Shown here: in pieces, positions 1 through 10,299 of the stretch | Layout: each line of letters begins with the position of its first letter | Numbering within the stretch: the first letter of the stretch is position 1 | From: Porodaedalea pini | Lineage: Eukaryota; Basidiomycota; Agaricomycetes; Hymenochaetales; Hymenochaetaceae | DNA: 64,000 nt | Assembly: GCA_002794775.1 (NCBI GenBank) | Contig: NBAY01000021.1 | Location: 527,212 to 591,211, forward strand | Direction of reading: 5' to 3' | Translations under genes and position numbers: made by a program | Notes under the pieces: model-generated | The model's database searches: none | Told to the model about the DNA's origin: nothing | Seen by the model: only the letters and a program-made list of their open reading frames with translations

Positions 1-414
1 GCTCGTGGATGGGTGCCCATCACGAGCAAGAGCGTGGGAAATTGGACTTGTGAATTTTGACACGTCTCACTGACTCTCAGATCCTTACTCACCACCTTTT
101 ACTTTTACCTGCTTAATGAACCCTTCATCCCAAAGTATTTCTTCAACAACCAGTGTGTCAAGATTGGTGGGTAAAAGAGTAGAGACAATTTAAATCTATA
201 TAAATAAATGTTTGAATGAGAGTGATGCAATGCAAACTTAGGACTCCGATATAGGAGCAGCCAAAAACAGTCTCCCAACCATAGTTATTATTTTATGCAG
301 ATATTTTTCTGATTGATGAATACAGATTCTAAATGCTAGTCATCATTCAGTTGTGACCTCAGGTTGGTTTTCATCCATGGTGCTATTAAGATTCTCTACT
401 CAGCATCATTGTAG
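1..414. other. A+T-rich stretch without a recognised gene
   Basis: I see no coding pattern, LTR boundary or inverted repeat here that I can support. The composition is A+T-rich and merges rightward into a short-motif repeat tract. It may be more of the decayed element remnants that fill the first 7.7 kb, but nothing in the sequence proves this. Confidence 0.4.
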
Positions 415-681
415 ATATATACTATATAATACTATTACAGCTATATCTGACTATGGATACTATTAACTATATGCTATATAACTTTATGTGACTATGGATA
501 CTATAAGCTATATTCTATATAACTTTATGTGACTATGAGAGCCTATGAACTATATAAAACTATCTGAACTATATAAAACTATATGCACTATATAGCACTC
601 TATCACTATGTACCATGCAACTATACATGACTATGACATGCTATAAACTGCTATGTGACTATATTGCACTATAACTAACTA
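415..681. repeat. Degenerate A+T-rich CTATA/GACTATGG short-motif repeat
   Basis: Variants of CTATAT, ACTATATAA and TGACTATGGATACTAT recur throughout, for example TTTATGTGACTATGGATACT twice about 55 bp apart. Units are imperfect and of uneven length, so this is an old, diverged tandem array or local slippage tract rather than a clean minisatellite. It abuts the broken end of a B-like gag remnant at about 682. Confidence 0.55.
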
Positions 682-1467
682 TGGGTTTTTGCCATTTTCC
701 TGATGCTTGTAGGATTCGCCGAGATGAAGAGAGTGACTTCGCGTCTGAAGTCAAGGTAATCATTGCCACCAGCAAATTTGCATGGTCAGGCAATGTCTAT
801 AACAGGAGCCAGGGCATTGCCTTGACCCACCAGGACATTAGCTGCTTGATGGGTGAAGGCCGCTGTGACTATCACTGTGATCTGTTCCTGTTGCTGTTAT
901 GTGAATCCCATTGACATTGCTGGTATGGGCATGCACAACAGGCATTGAGGGGGAGTCGGTGGAGATGAGTCTCTATGGGGCATATGATAGCCTCCTGGTT
1001 CACAAGGTAGGATGACTGACAATGTCAAAACTGTTGGGGATGATGGTGCACAAGGAGGTCGAGGTGCCCACCAAACTTGCTGACCTTGTTTGTTAGTCGA
1101 ATACCAAGAGTGTCTAGTGTCACTCCACCAGATGTTATAGGTGACGTGTTCCCTATCATCTGCTACATATGAGCATCATTCATCATCATAATGGGAAGAA
1201 GAGAGGAGAGCCCATTCTTGTTCCTCTGTTAGATCTATCTTGACTAAGACAGTGGGGGAACAGGGATAGGCTGAGCATTTGGATGAATGTTATGCTGATG
1301 GAGAATGGGTTCATCAGTAAATTTGATGATTAAATGGAAGGAGGTGACTGAGATAGTAATTGACAATGATGTCGATGACTATACACGATGTGATACCCAC
1401 ATCCAAGTCAGATGGCTCCTCCACCAAAGGGGGATATGGAGAGCCAGGGTTGGAAGATGTCGGTTGG
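682..1467 (-). pseudogene. Decayed 5' leader and gag of an element-B-like Ty3/gypsy retrotransposon
   Basis: Read on the minus strand, this aligns by eye with the leader and early gag of chromovirus B at 28.5-29.3 kb. Recognisable pieces include the peptide FAGGNDYLDF, followed by LFISANP, matching FAGGDNYLNF...LFISANP in B. A TGA replaces the expected Trp just before this block, and frameshifts and other stops are frequent. Gag would be the capsid/nucleocapsid precursor, but only its N-terminal part remains, ending at the A+T-rich repeat near 682. An LTR of the same family (1,468-2,087) lies immediately upstream in the minus-strand sense, so this is the 5' end of one ancient insertion. It is far more diverged than B itself. 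I infer an old relative, not a recent copy. Confidence 0.65.
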
Positions 1468-2087
1468 AAAGTTTACATAATACACAAACATCCGAAAATG
1501 TCTGGGCAGGGTTGAGGGTTGTTGTTTAGGGGGTTTACACATCAAGTCCATTGAGGGGAGTGCTCCTCTAGACCAAGTGAAGGCAAGTCAACAGCGATGA
1601 CGTCTGCTAGGGATGAGCCTGGATGGGGTTCTGCTTTTATGTTAGGTGGGAGTCTGGGAGACAGCTCAGACTGGGCAGGCCTCAGCTGACTGTTGTCTGG
1701 GATGTGCTATACTCAAGCAGGGACTCGGGACACACTGTACTCAGGCTAGGTCATCATGGAGGTAAGAGGATTAATACAATATACTTTACTACAGGAGGGG
1801 GCACAGTCTCACCTAGGTCATCACAGAGGTAAGAGGAAAAGCAGAACAGGTGTTCAAATGCGATTCCTCTTCCTTATAAACACAGTGCCTGTGAGACCAT
1901 ATTATCTAAGTACTATATAGTTTATGTAATGGAATGAATGAAGGTGTTAGGTGTGAGAAAGTGAGCATGTGGAAAGGAGTGTGGGAAGTGATTGAAAAGA
2001 TGATTAAATATAATGAAAAGGGGCAATTAAAAGAAAGGAAAATGGAAAATGGAAAATCAAGAAAAGGGAAAAGTTTGAGTCCTAACA
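1468..2087 (-). repeat. LTR related to element B (minus strand)
   Basis: On the minus strand it begins TGTTAGGACTCAAACTTTTC at 2,087, comparable with TGTCAGAACTCGAACTTTCC of B. It runs through the same landmarks (the Met-free purine tract, TTACCTC...GACCTAG pairs, CCCACCTAACATAAAAGCAG) to about 1,468. The 5' end is clear. The 3' end is estimated from where the leader homology begins. It is inserted into the gag of element E, whose coding homology stops exactly at 2,088. Confidence 0.7.
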
Positions 2088-3321
2088 CATTGGCTAGGGT
2101 GACTCACCCTTCTGCATTGTGTGCACACTTGCCATTCTGGATATATTCAAGGACTTTTGGGCAAGATCAAATGAAATGACTTAGCTCTCTACAGAATGTA
2201 CATCCTGGATTCTGTGGCTGCAAAGGTACAGGTGCTGCTGGTGACATTGAGACTGGTGCATTGCTTCTAGTCATACCTGATCCTCATCCCATGGTGTCGA
2301 GCTGGACTTAGAAACTCTTGAGTGTTTCCATGACTGTGCTGAGATCGACCTCCTCCTTTTTGACAGTAGTCGAGCTGCTGGAAGTCAAGGTACACAACAC
2401 TTGAGTTGTCGAGCCACTGAATGATGCTCCTCTGAGGATGAAGTCAGCATGCTGGACAATAGTTTTGATTTTGTAAGGGTCACCTTCTTCATGATCAGAC
2501 TCCTTGATCTCCAAGCACTGAAGAAGCACTGTATGTAAGTTGCTGGTGATTCCTCTTGGGAACGCATGCTGAGATTCTAGCTTGGTGAGCTTATCTTTTG
2601 CAATAAGATAGTCAGATTGAACTATGAAATCTCACTTATACTGTCCCAGATCTTCGTAAGAGCGGATCCCTTGTTCAGCTTGGTCGACAACCATTTGCTT
2701 GAACTTGGCATGGGAGTAGTGTCATCCCACTCCAAGGCTGGGGTATAGTCTGATGATTGCTTTCTTGATGTCATCCCATATGATCAGGTTGGCTTTGAAC
2801 TCATCCAAGGTTTCCCAGAGTTCAGCAACTTTTGCTGAGGCATAGTACCTGGTGTATTTTGCTTTTGATCCATCATCTTATGTGAGATCATCAGCAAGGA
2901 ACTCGATATCCTCAAAGTAATGGGGTAGGTCCCTGGCATTGGAACTGTCAAAGTGTGGAGCATCACACTACCCATGTTGTGGTGCTTTTGTTGACATAGG
3001 TGGCTGATAGATAGTGTGGAGGGACAAGCATAGGATCTGAGGAGTTAACAATGAGGTTAGTTGTTGGTGAGTGGCAAGAGTTCCAGATGCTAAAGGTACT
3101 GCTAGTGGAATGGATGGATCAGATGGAATGGACAGATTGACTGGGGAAGAGAATACTGTGGCCAAACTGGATGAGGGAAACTGTAGATGTGATAGATGAA
3201 GAGTAGGGTTTCCTGGCGGCAAGGTGGACTGCTGGAAATTGGTTGGGAATTGGGATTCTGAGGTAGACTGCAGGACTGATGGTTCTGCTGATGTCAGAGG
3301 TAGATTCAAACTGAGAAACAA
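2088..3321 (-). pseudogene. Decayed gag of LTR retrotransposon E
   Basis: The minus-strand reading matches the gag layout common in Agaricomycete Ty3/gypsy elements. It has a Ser/Pro/Thr-rich N-terminus (3,321 to about 2,970), then a capsid-like core with the segment YFEDIEFLADDL and, further on, ADFILRGASF. Near 2,150 comes a zinc knuckle starting CTFCRELSHF, in which a TGA interrupts the run before the last Cys. The motif EYIQNGKCAHNAEG after the knuckle matches the equivalent place in the D gag (EYSRTRRCMRNSAG). At least four in-frame stops and some frame changes break it. The matching PBS and LTR lie upstream at 3,586-4,217. The C-terminal side is cut by the B-like LTR at 2,087, and no pol follows. 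Confidence 0.7.
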
Positions 3322-3585
3322 GAACAGGGATGAGATTGTAGGCAGGAATGATAACAGGAAATTTGATGAGTCTTCTGATACCGAGGCTTGGACTGCTGAA
3401 GATGGAGGTGAAGGGGAGTGATCATCGAGATCCTCTGACCTGTGTGGATCAGATGATAAGATGTGGTCAATGGTTTCTTCTTCACCTGAGTATGTTGATT
3501 GAATCTGTGCTTCTTTGGCTTCACATTACAGCCTGGCTAAAATCCACTTATTTGGTGAGTGACCTGAACATGACACGATTGAAAA

Positions 3586-3604
3586 CCCCTTGCAGTGGGC
3601 TCCA
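3586..3604 (-). other. Primer-binding site of element E
   Basis: Minus strand TGGAGCCCACTGCAAGGGG starts two bases after the putative LTR end and begins with TGG, complementary to a tRNA 3' CCA. The same core (TGGAGCCCAC...GCGAGGGGG) is the PBS of elements A and D in this window. The priming tRNA is not identified here. Confidence 0.6.
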
Positions 3605-3606
3605 CT

Positions 3607-4217
3607 TGATAATACTGAGTTCCAATTGTTAGTAAGAAGGAATCAGATGATTGAGTTCGAGGGAGATGTGTCTAGTGTATCAATACCCTCATTCTGATTG
3701 AGTTCTGTGGGTTCTGGATTGAAGGGTTTGAGTTGTGTGTGTTCCAGTGTGTCAGGGGCAACAGAATCGGTGGAGCATACTAGTAGGGAAGCATTTGAAG
3801 CTTAGCACCAGTGGAGCACTCAAGATGTATGGGGGATCATCAGTGGCTGTGTCAGAAGACACAGAGATGCACTAACAATAGTGCAACTTCTCAGAGCAGG
3901 ATTGTCTTTGGAACAGACGGCTGGTCCCTGTGCTCAACAGGATGTCGTCAGGGACACTGGATAGTGAGATGAGATACAGAATGAAATCAGAAGATAAGAG
4001 ATGAGAAGTGGGTGAGATCTAGGTGATGAGAATGAAATGGAACAAGGCAAAGACAGAATGGACAGAATGAGTGCAATGAGCACAACATGAATAAGATGAA
4101 GTTGAGGTGAGCAATTTGAGTCACTAAGGCACCAGAGCATACCTAGGGACTGTCCTGAGAGATATCACACAAAGTTAGGCATCAAAACTTGGGGGTGGAA
4201 TTGCTGTTCTATCTACA
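3607..4217 (-). repeat. Putative 5' LTR of element E
   Basis: On the minus strand the segment starts TGTAGATAGAACAGC (4,217) and ends ATTATCA (3,607), giving TG...CA ends. The PBS follows two bases later and an E gag lies downstream in the same orientation. No second LTR of this family is visible in the window, so the outer end rests only on the TG motif and position. Confidence 0.5.
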
Positions 4218-5980
4218 ACATTCGGTGCTCTATAGATACTAAACAAGTGTCCTGCATAAACATGAAAGGTGAAATAAAATAAGACGAGTCCTCTATTGTC
4301 CTACCACTGAGCCACTCAAGTGTTCCTTTGAGCAGCTCCACGATCTGGATGACTGAAAGGCAGGGACGGCACATGTTGACTTGGCATAGCATCAGTGAGC
4401 TTTGGGATCCTTTGTATGGGGCCAGAATGACCAATGCTGGGCCGCTGCATATTCATTAGACAAAGGCAAATAAATGAACCTTTGGCAGGGTCAAGTAGAC
4501 ACCTGCACAGATAAGTGCACCAGAGTTGGTCTGAGTTGCTGATGTGTGTGATCCAGTCATTGTGTGCATTCTGTGTTTGGGTAATCACCACTGATCTGGG
4601 TATACCACTTAGCTTGGTTGCTGAGTCAAGGCTCTTCGACTTTGTGATGTACATTGCATGCATTCTGCTCATTCTGTGCCCAATGAACTGGTTGGTGTTA
4701 CAGTGGGTGCTGGTACCCACTACCCCAAATGTAGGGAACAAGGGTCAGGACACAAATCCATGACTACAAGGCCAGCACAATGTTTCAGGGGCCAAATGTC
4801 CAGGTGATTAAAGTGCATCATAAGATGCCAAGGGACTGGGTGGATGGATACATGCTCTCACTAGGAAGAATCTGTCCCCTTGACTTGGACATGGGGTGAT
4901 GAGACTGTATCTTAGCAGGGCTAAGCATGTGTTTTGGGGCCAATAGATTATGACTTGGTAGCTCCCAATGTGTATTTTGGAAAGATGCCCATAGACTGAA
5001 AATGCCAGTTCCCCTTTGGACTAGATTTCTTCTGTGTGACCAGACCAAGTCCGAACCAGTAACCCAGGACACTCCCAAATGAGCTTAGACAACTAACAAC
5101 CCACTTCAGACTGGTCCCCCTCATCCACATCATGCTCAGACATCTCTCAGGCAGTGTGTGCTACTCTCAGTTGGCTATTAGTCTGATGCAGAGACCTTCA
5201 GAGTATTCCTCTCTGTACTTAGTGTGCCTCTGGGCTATTTCTGTGTATCAGACTGTCTGTTTCCCCTCTTGCTTGAAAGAGACACTTGCACTTGCCTGAG
5301 GTGATGGAAGGCACCTAGGTAGTGCCAACACTTGAGCCCACAAGACAGACAGGACAAAACAATCTTTGTTGCTGTCAGATAGACTGAGGCAACAAAAGCA
5401 TCAGAAAGGGTTCAAATAGAAAGGATTATATAATATGAACTATACAGTACCAGTCCAAAAGGAATCCATTGAGAATTACTCTTGGAATACATAAATTGGC
5501 ATGTGTATGCCAAAGGATCACTTGACTCAGTGCAAGTGCATATGAGCATTGGACGAGTTCATATTAGCTTCAGATGGGTCAGGGAGTGAAGGGAATATGC
5601 AAAGGATATGAATAGAATGTAATATGTCATGCTCTGAAGGTCCGGAGGCTATGCTGCCACCAAGTCTTGGGCTCAGACTCAGTCTTTGTGCTCAGACTCG
5701 GTCTTCAGGATCAGACTCGGTATGGTCACAAAACTCAGCACTTGGGCTCAGACTTGGCATGATCATGAGACTTGGCACTCAGACTCAGACTCAGTATGGT
5801 TGGGGTGTAGACTCAGTGTCATGGTGTAGACCCGATACTCTGAGTCATGACACAATGTCCAGACAGACTTGGTATCATGTCGGATGTGGTAAGAATGCTC
5901 TGGCAGGCTTACAGGTGACTGGGGTTCTGCCTGTGGCATACTTCACTCACAGTGTGCACTGCTGCTTATTATTAGGTTAA
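4218..5980. other. Unassigned stretch with degenerate CTCAGACTCGGT repeats
   Basis: No gene is supported in these 1.8 kb. Open frames such as 4,316-4,741 (minus) show no recognisable domain and have no good start context. Between about 5,640 and 5,830 the motif CTCAGACTCGGT and variants recur irregularly, a local short-motif repeat. The segment lies between two LTR remnants and is most simply decayed transposon or intergenic sequence. Confidence 0.4.
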
Positions 5981-6577
5981 AGGTTTACATAATACATGAA
6001 TGTCTGAGAATGTCTGGGCAGGGTTGAGGGTTGTCATTTAGGGGGTTTACACACCAAGCCCTGCAAAGGGGATATCATTCCCCTAGGCTGAGTGAAAGCA
6101 AGGTGGTGGTGATGATGACACCAACAATGGGCTTGATGGAGGTTCTGCTTTTATGTTAGGTAGACTCCTGGGCAGGATCTCAAGAGAGGTGACCTCAGCT
6201 AATGTCGATGCTGGGAACATGCTGTAACTCGAGCAGGGACTCAGGATGCATCTTACTCAGGTCTAAGTCATTATGGAGGTAAAGGATTAATACATTGTAC
6301 TCTACTACATGAGGAGGGGTTGGGCTCACCTAAGTCATTGCAGAGGTAAAGGAAAAGCAGAACAAGGTGTTCATGCAAATTCCCCAACCTCTTATGTGAT
6401 GACCTGTGAGACCATATTATCTAAAATGTTGTAAGTGTTGAATGCATTGTGGATGATGTAAATGTGAGAATGATTGGAAAGGTGGTTAAGAAAATAAAAA
6501 ATGAGAAGGATTGAATAAAATAAAAGAAATGGTAAAATGAAAAAATAAGATATCCAGGAAAAGTTTGAATCCTAACA
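5981..6577 (-). repeat. Second B-like LTR (minus strand, apparently solo)
   Basis: Minus-strand start is TGTTAGGATTCAAACTTTTC at 6,577. It keeps the landmarks of the B LTR family (ATGTTAGGTAGACTCC, GAGGTAAAGGATTAATAC, GTCTGGGCAGGGTTGAGGG, all read on the plus strand) and ends near 5,981. No B gag or leader adjoins it, so it is either a solo LTR or the end of an element whose body has been lost. Confidence 0.65.
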
Positions 6578-7710
6578 TAATGGTATGCCAGGGCAGGTCC
6601 CCAATTTCTCAACTGCTGGCAGTGAGATGCAGGTGTGTTTTTCTGCTATTCATGGTAGCATGCCTTGATATCTGATCATTTCTTGTTGATCATAAAGCAT
6701 AATTCCATGTACCTGTCACTACTAAGCCTTGCCTTTGCACACTCACACAGCTCAGCATTCCTAGCAACCCTTCAACCTCCTCAGGGGGCCCACTTTCTGC
6801 ACTAACACCTTCCTCTTCATCTTCCTTGTCCTCATGTCTCTTTCTCCCTGGTCCATTCTCTTCACCAACCAGCCAATTGCCTAGCAGACAATTTCAAGTA
6901 CCAGATCAGCACACAGTGCCACATGGGCTGCCTGAGTCACCAGAGCTGCCAGTTGCTGGCAAGTGGGAGGACTATAGCTTGTCAGCATAGGTGATGCAGA
7001 TGCTGTGTGACACTGACAAATCTGCCACACATTCCTTACATGGTCAGAACCAGGAGACACAGAGTCACAATGTATTCAGTGAAATCAACATTGGTATGGA
7101 CATGGAGCTGTCACTGTGGATGGGCTTTGGTTCAATGGGGTTGATGAGTCCCATGGGTATGATGGGAAGTAGCATGGATGAGACGGGGCCAGATGGTTCG
7201 CATATGGACACATATGCAATGTGCTTCCAGTTCAAAGACCTACTCAATCCATCACAGTTATAAGCCTGCATCTCATCTCACCTGCAGACACCATCTTATT
7301 AGAAGATTTGATATATATAAATGTCAATCAACATTGATCACCATAGATCATTACATAATACAGTGAACATTGTCACTTCAGCAGAAGTTCAGGACTGCAG
7401 AGGTAATTAGATGAAGACAGCCACTTAAGCTAGAACCAGCAGATCATCCAGATATTGGAGGATATTGTGAAATATGTCAAGCAGCATACAGGACAGGATG
7501 GTACATATACCAAAAGATCATTGAATGCATACATGCAGCTGACATAGTCAGAAACAATATAAATATTGTTATTACACATAAATGAATACCTGGGAAATGG
7601 CAGCCAAACACAGCCATTATGTTTATGAGGGACAAGACAATTTATGAACACAGTTATAATATTTATTCTCATGATCTAAATGAATATCTGGCGCATACAG
7701 GCATACAAGT
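6578..7710. other. Unassigned A+T-rich stretch
   Basis: Nothing supportable as a gene was found. A Met/Gly-rich frame at 6,991-7,263 has no domain signature and is probably chance. Not1 homology does not resume here, so the sequence left of the inverted-repeat element at 7,711 is not simply the other side of a Not1 insertion site. Confidence 0.4.
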
Positions 7711-7892
7711 AACTTGAGGTAGTGGGCCATTAGGATGGCAAGCTACGATTACTGTTTACTGAATACTAAATAATTCACTAATGAGAATAATATTTTAGTA
7801 TAATTTGCAAGCTTTAGTCCTCTCATATAAAATGAAAGACACAGAAAACAGTAATCGTAGCTTGCCATCCTAATGACCCACTACCTCAAGTT
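7711..7892. mobile_element. 182-bp inverted-repeat (MITE-like) element at the Not1 break
   Basis: Plus-strand 7,711-7,757 (AACTTGAGGTAGTGGGCCAT...) is repeated inverted at 7,846-7,892, 47 bp per arm with one mismatch. The arms enclose about 88 bp of A+T-rich sequence without coding capacity. A target-site duplication could not be defined. The Not1-like reading frame enters its right arm and stops there after six foreign residues, so the element marks the precise 3' limit of Not1 homology. Confidence 0.7.
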
Positions 7893-10290
7893 CAAAGTTG
7901 CTCAGCACAAGGTTGTTTATGATGAGAGGAATCTTATCGGACGTCTCTTTGGGCGGGGTCTCAAAGTCTGCCTCGTCCAAGATGTCTGGCTTGATGGACG
8001 TGAAGGCTGGCTGAGTCAAGGCCGATGAGAACGCCTGCAGCTGCGCTGCTCCTCCTGCACTAACGGGTTCCGTGGGGGCTGCGAGAGCTCGACAAACCGT
8101 CTCAATAATGTCTGGTCGCTGCTCGGCGAGATGGGGAATATTTAGAAGTGCTTCGCACTGGAGCTTCCACTCTGGTAGGCGTGATTTGAAGAGTATCAGC
8201 GCTTGCACACCAAATTTAAAGGTTGGTGTTGGGGGGGGCACTGGAGGGAGTCGATAACGTAGCGGATGGGCAATGTCGAGGGGGATATAGTCGACTAGTT
8301 GTTGCTGTATGATAGATCCGAATAGGTAGCCTGTCATCGCGAGTTCGCGCGGCGGATAGAACGTCTGGAAGAATTTATATTCGTCGAAGAGGAAGTGGAG
8401 CATGCAAGAGAAGATTTCGTGGTCATGGGGGTTCTTAGATTCCTTCGTGCGCTGTAGCATGATGATGACTTGGTCGATCGTGATCTGTTCGTCGTACATC
8501 TGCTTGAAGATACCGTCGACCTCTGCTTCAATGTCAGAGGAATAGCTGACGACAGTGAACCCAGGCTCTGAATTTTCTGCACTAGGATTCAGAATCATCA
8601 GCCGAGGGTGGATCCGCAGGCAAGCATTTCGTGTCTCCATGCAATATTCTGTGTCTTGCTCATCCATAATGTTTGAACTACGAAGGGAAGGTTTGAAATA
8701 TCAGATGGGAGCTTTTGTCAATGTGAAAGGAAAGAAACGAACTAGGTGCGAAGGGAACGCAAGAAGATGGCGATCGTTGAGGGGCTGAGTGCCATCGTCC
8801 TATTCTCCGCCTGTGGGTCAATCGTCCAGGCAAGTTTCTCGTTTTGCATCTTGAGCTCTAAGAACACGATAATACTGTGCCGATACATTGTCCTGTAGCC
8901 ACTTATCGAGGTTTAGATACGAGCGTCGAGATGCAAGACCAGCGACGTCAAGCGCGAAGACGAAAGGCCGTACTTCAAGCAGCGAATCAAGGATCTTCAG
9001 GTCCTGCGCGACATCTAAGATGCACGTGGTGTTCATCAGGTTCCCGTCGTAGAACTCGCGCAGGGCCGTCGTAAGATACGTCGGCTCGATCTGCCAGATA
9101 CGCATGAAGACGAGCTGGTGGTTCGGATGACCACCGAGGAACATTAAAAGCAGCTGTCGTGTATACTCAATCTGCAATGCATTGCACGGTTTCTGGGAAC
9201 ATAATGAAGATAAGCCACTCATGAAGCAGAAGTAACGATTAGTGACTAGTTACTCACAGGAGCCTGAAACAATCCCATATGCACAATGTCCGCACTTATC
9301 CGGACGGCATTGTCCAACATCTCCCGTACACAGCTTCTGACATTCTCATTATCCGAATCTCCCAGCCTGACCAAAACTTCAAATAAATCCAGCGAGTTCC
9401 ACGTATGACTCTGCACATTAGCAGCCAACGTTTTGATCCTAGGGCTTGCGGCTGCAACGTCGTCAACAGTCACTACGCGCCGACCGGGCAGGCTGACGAA
9501 GTTGACTGTGTCACTAGGTAAACAGAGTAGAGCGTCGAGGAGGCGGAGTTGATAGAGAGAATTGTTCCAGTGTGACCAAAATCCGGCAACAGCAGGTTTG
9601 TCTGCATCGCGGGGAGAATTGACGAGGATAGCAACAAGGAGCTTGAGCGCATTGGTATGACACCTTGCCGATCAGGCCAATCGAAGACCTCGATGACTTT
9701 GCTCCAGTCAAGCTTTGCCCTCTGTATACAAAGTGAGTAGATGCTACAGCACGTACAAGAAGCAAAAAGAGGCTCACAAAGCTACTTATCGCGCTCACAA
9801 GCGCACCGACATCACACAGTTGGGCACCCTCAACCGTAAGGCGTCTGAGAGTCGTGAAGATGTCAACGATTTGCTCGTCCGTCGGAGGGCTCTGATCGGT
9901 CATCCCGAACCTTGCAAGCAAACCTTTTACGACATTCACATCGCTCGTGATTTCTGGATCAAATTGGTTTAAGGCCTGGACAAGAGATGTCTGCGGTGGG
10001 AGGCTGCAAAAATCACCGACATTTTGATGAGCTTTCATGCTAGCAGAATGGGATAAAACGTACCTGAGATTCTGGAACAACTGCGCCAGAATCGGTGCAA
10101 CCATCTCAACACCAAATTTTGTCTGCGCAGCAGCAACAAGTGCTTGGCGCTGCGTTGCATCGAGAAGCGGTGCATCCTGCGGCGGGTCAGACAGTAAAAT
10201 TTGCAGCAGTTTTCCCGCCTGTGCGGGTGACAAATCGGCATGGTCAAAGCACGGATGCTGGCACAGCGCGACCACGACAGGAATTATTAG
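7893..10290 (-). pseudogene. NOT1: Not1 (CCR4-NOT scaffold) fragment
   Basis: In the intact family Not1 is the very large scaffold of the CCR4-NOT deadenylase. This piece covers only an interior stretch. It starts at CQHPCFDHADLSPAQAG (about 10,270), passes DVNVVKGLLARFGMTD, GHPNHQLVFMRIWQIEPTYL (near 9,110) and DHEIFSCMLHFLFDEYKFF (near 8,430), and ends in SNFE at 7,893. It therefore includes the HEAT-type and TTP-binding MIF4G-like region and lacks the N-terminus, the CAF1-binding and the C-terminal Not1 domains. A normal intron survives at 9,193-9,257, so the copy came from genomic DNA. One frameshift near 9,655 breaks the HEAT region. Its 5' side is joined to Prp8 near 10,300 and its 3' side to an inverted-repeat element. 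It is probably not functional as Not1. Confidence 0.85.
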
Positions 10291-10299
10291 GACTGAAAT

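Noticed and set aside
6991..7263. Met/Gly-rich 90-codon ORF
   Set aside because: No domain, no splice context, overlapping open frames on the other strand; likely chance in decayed DNA.
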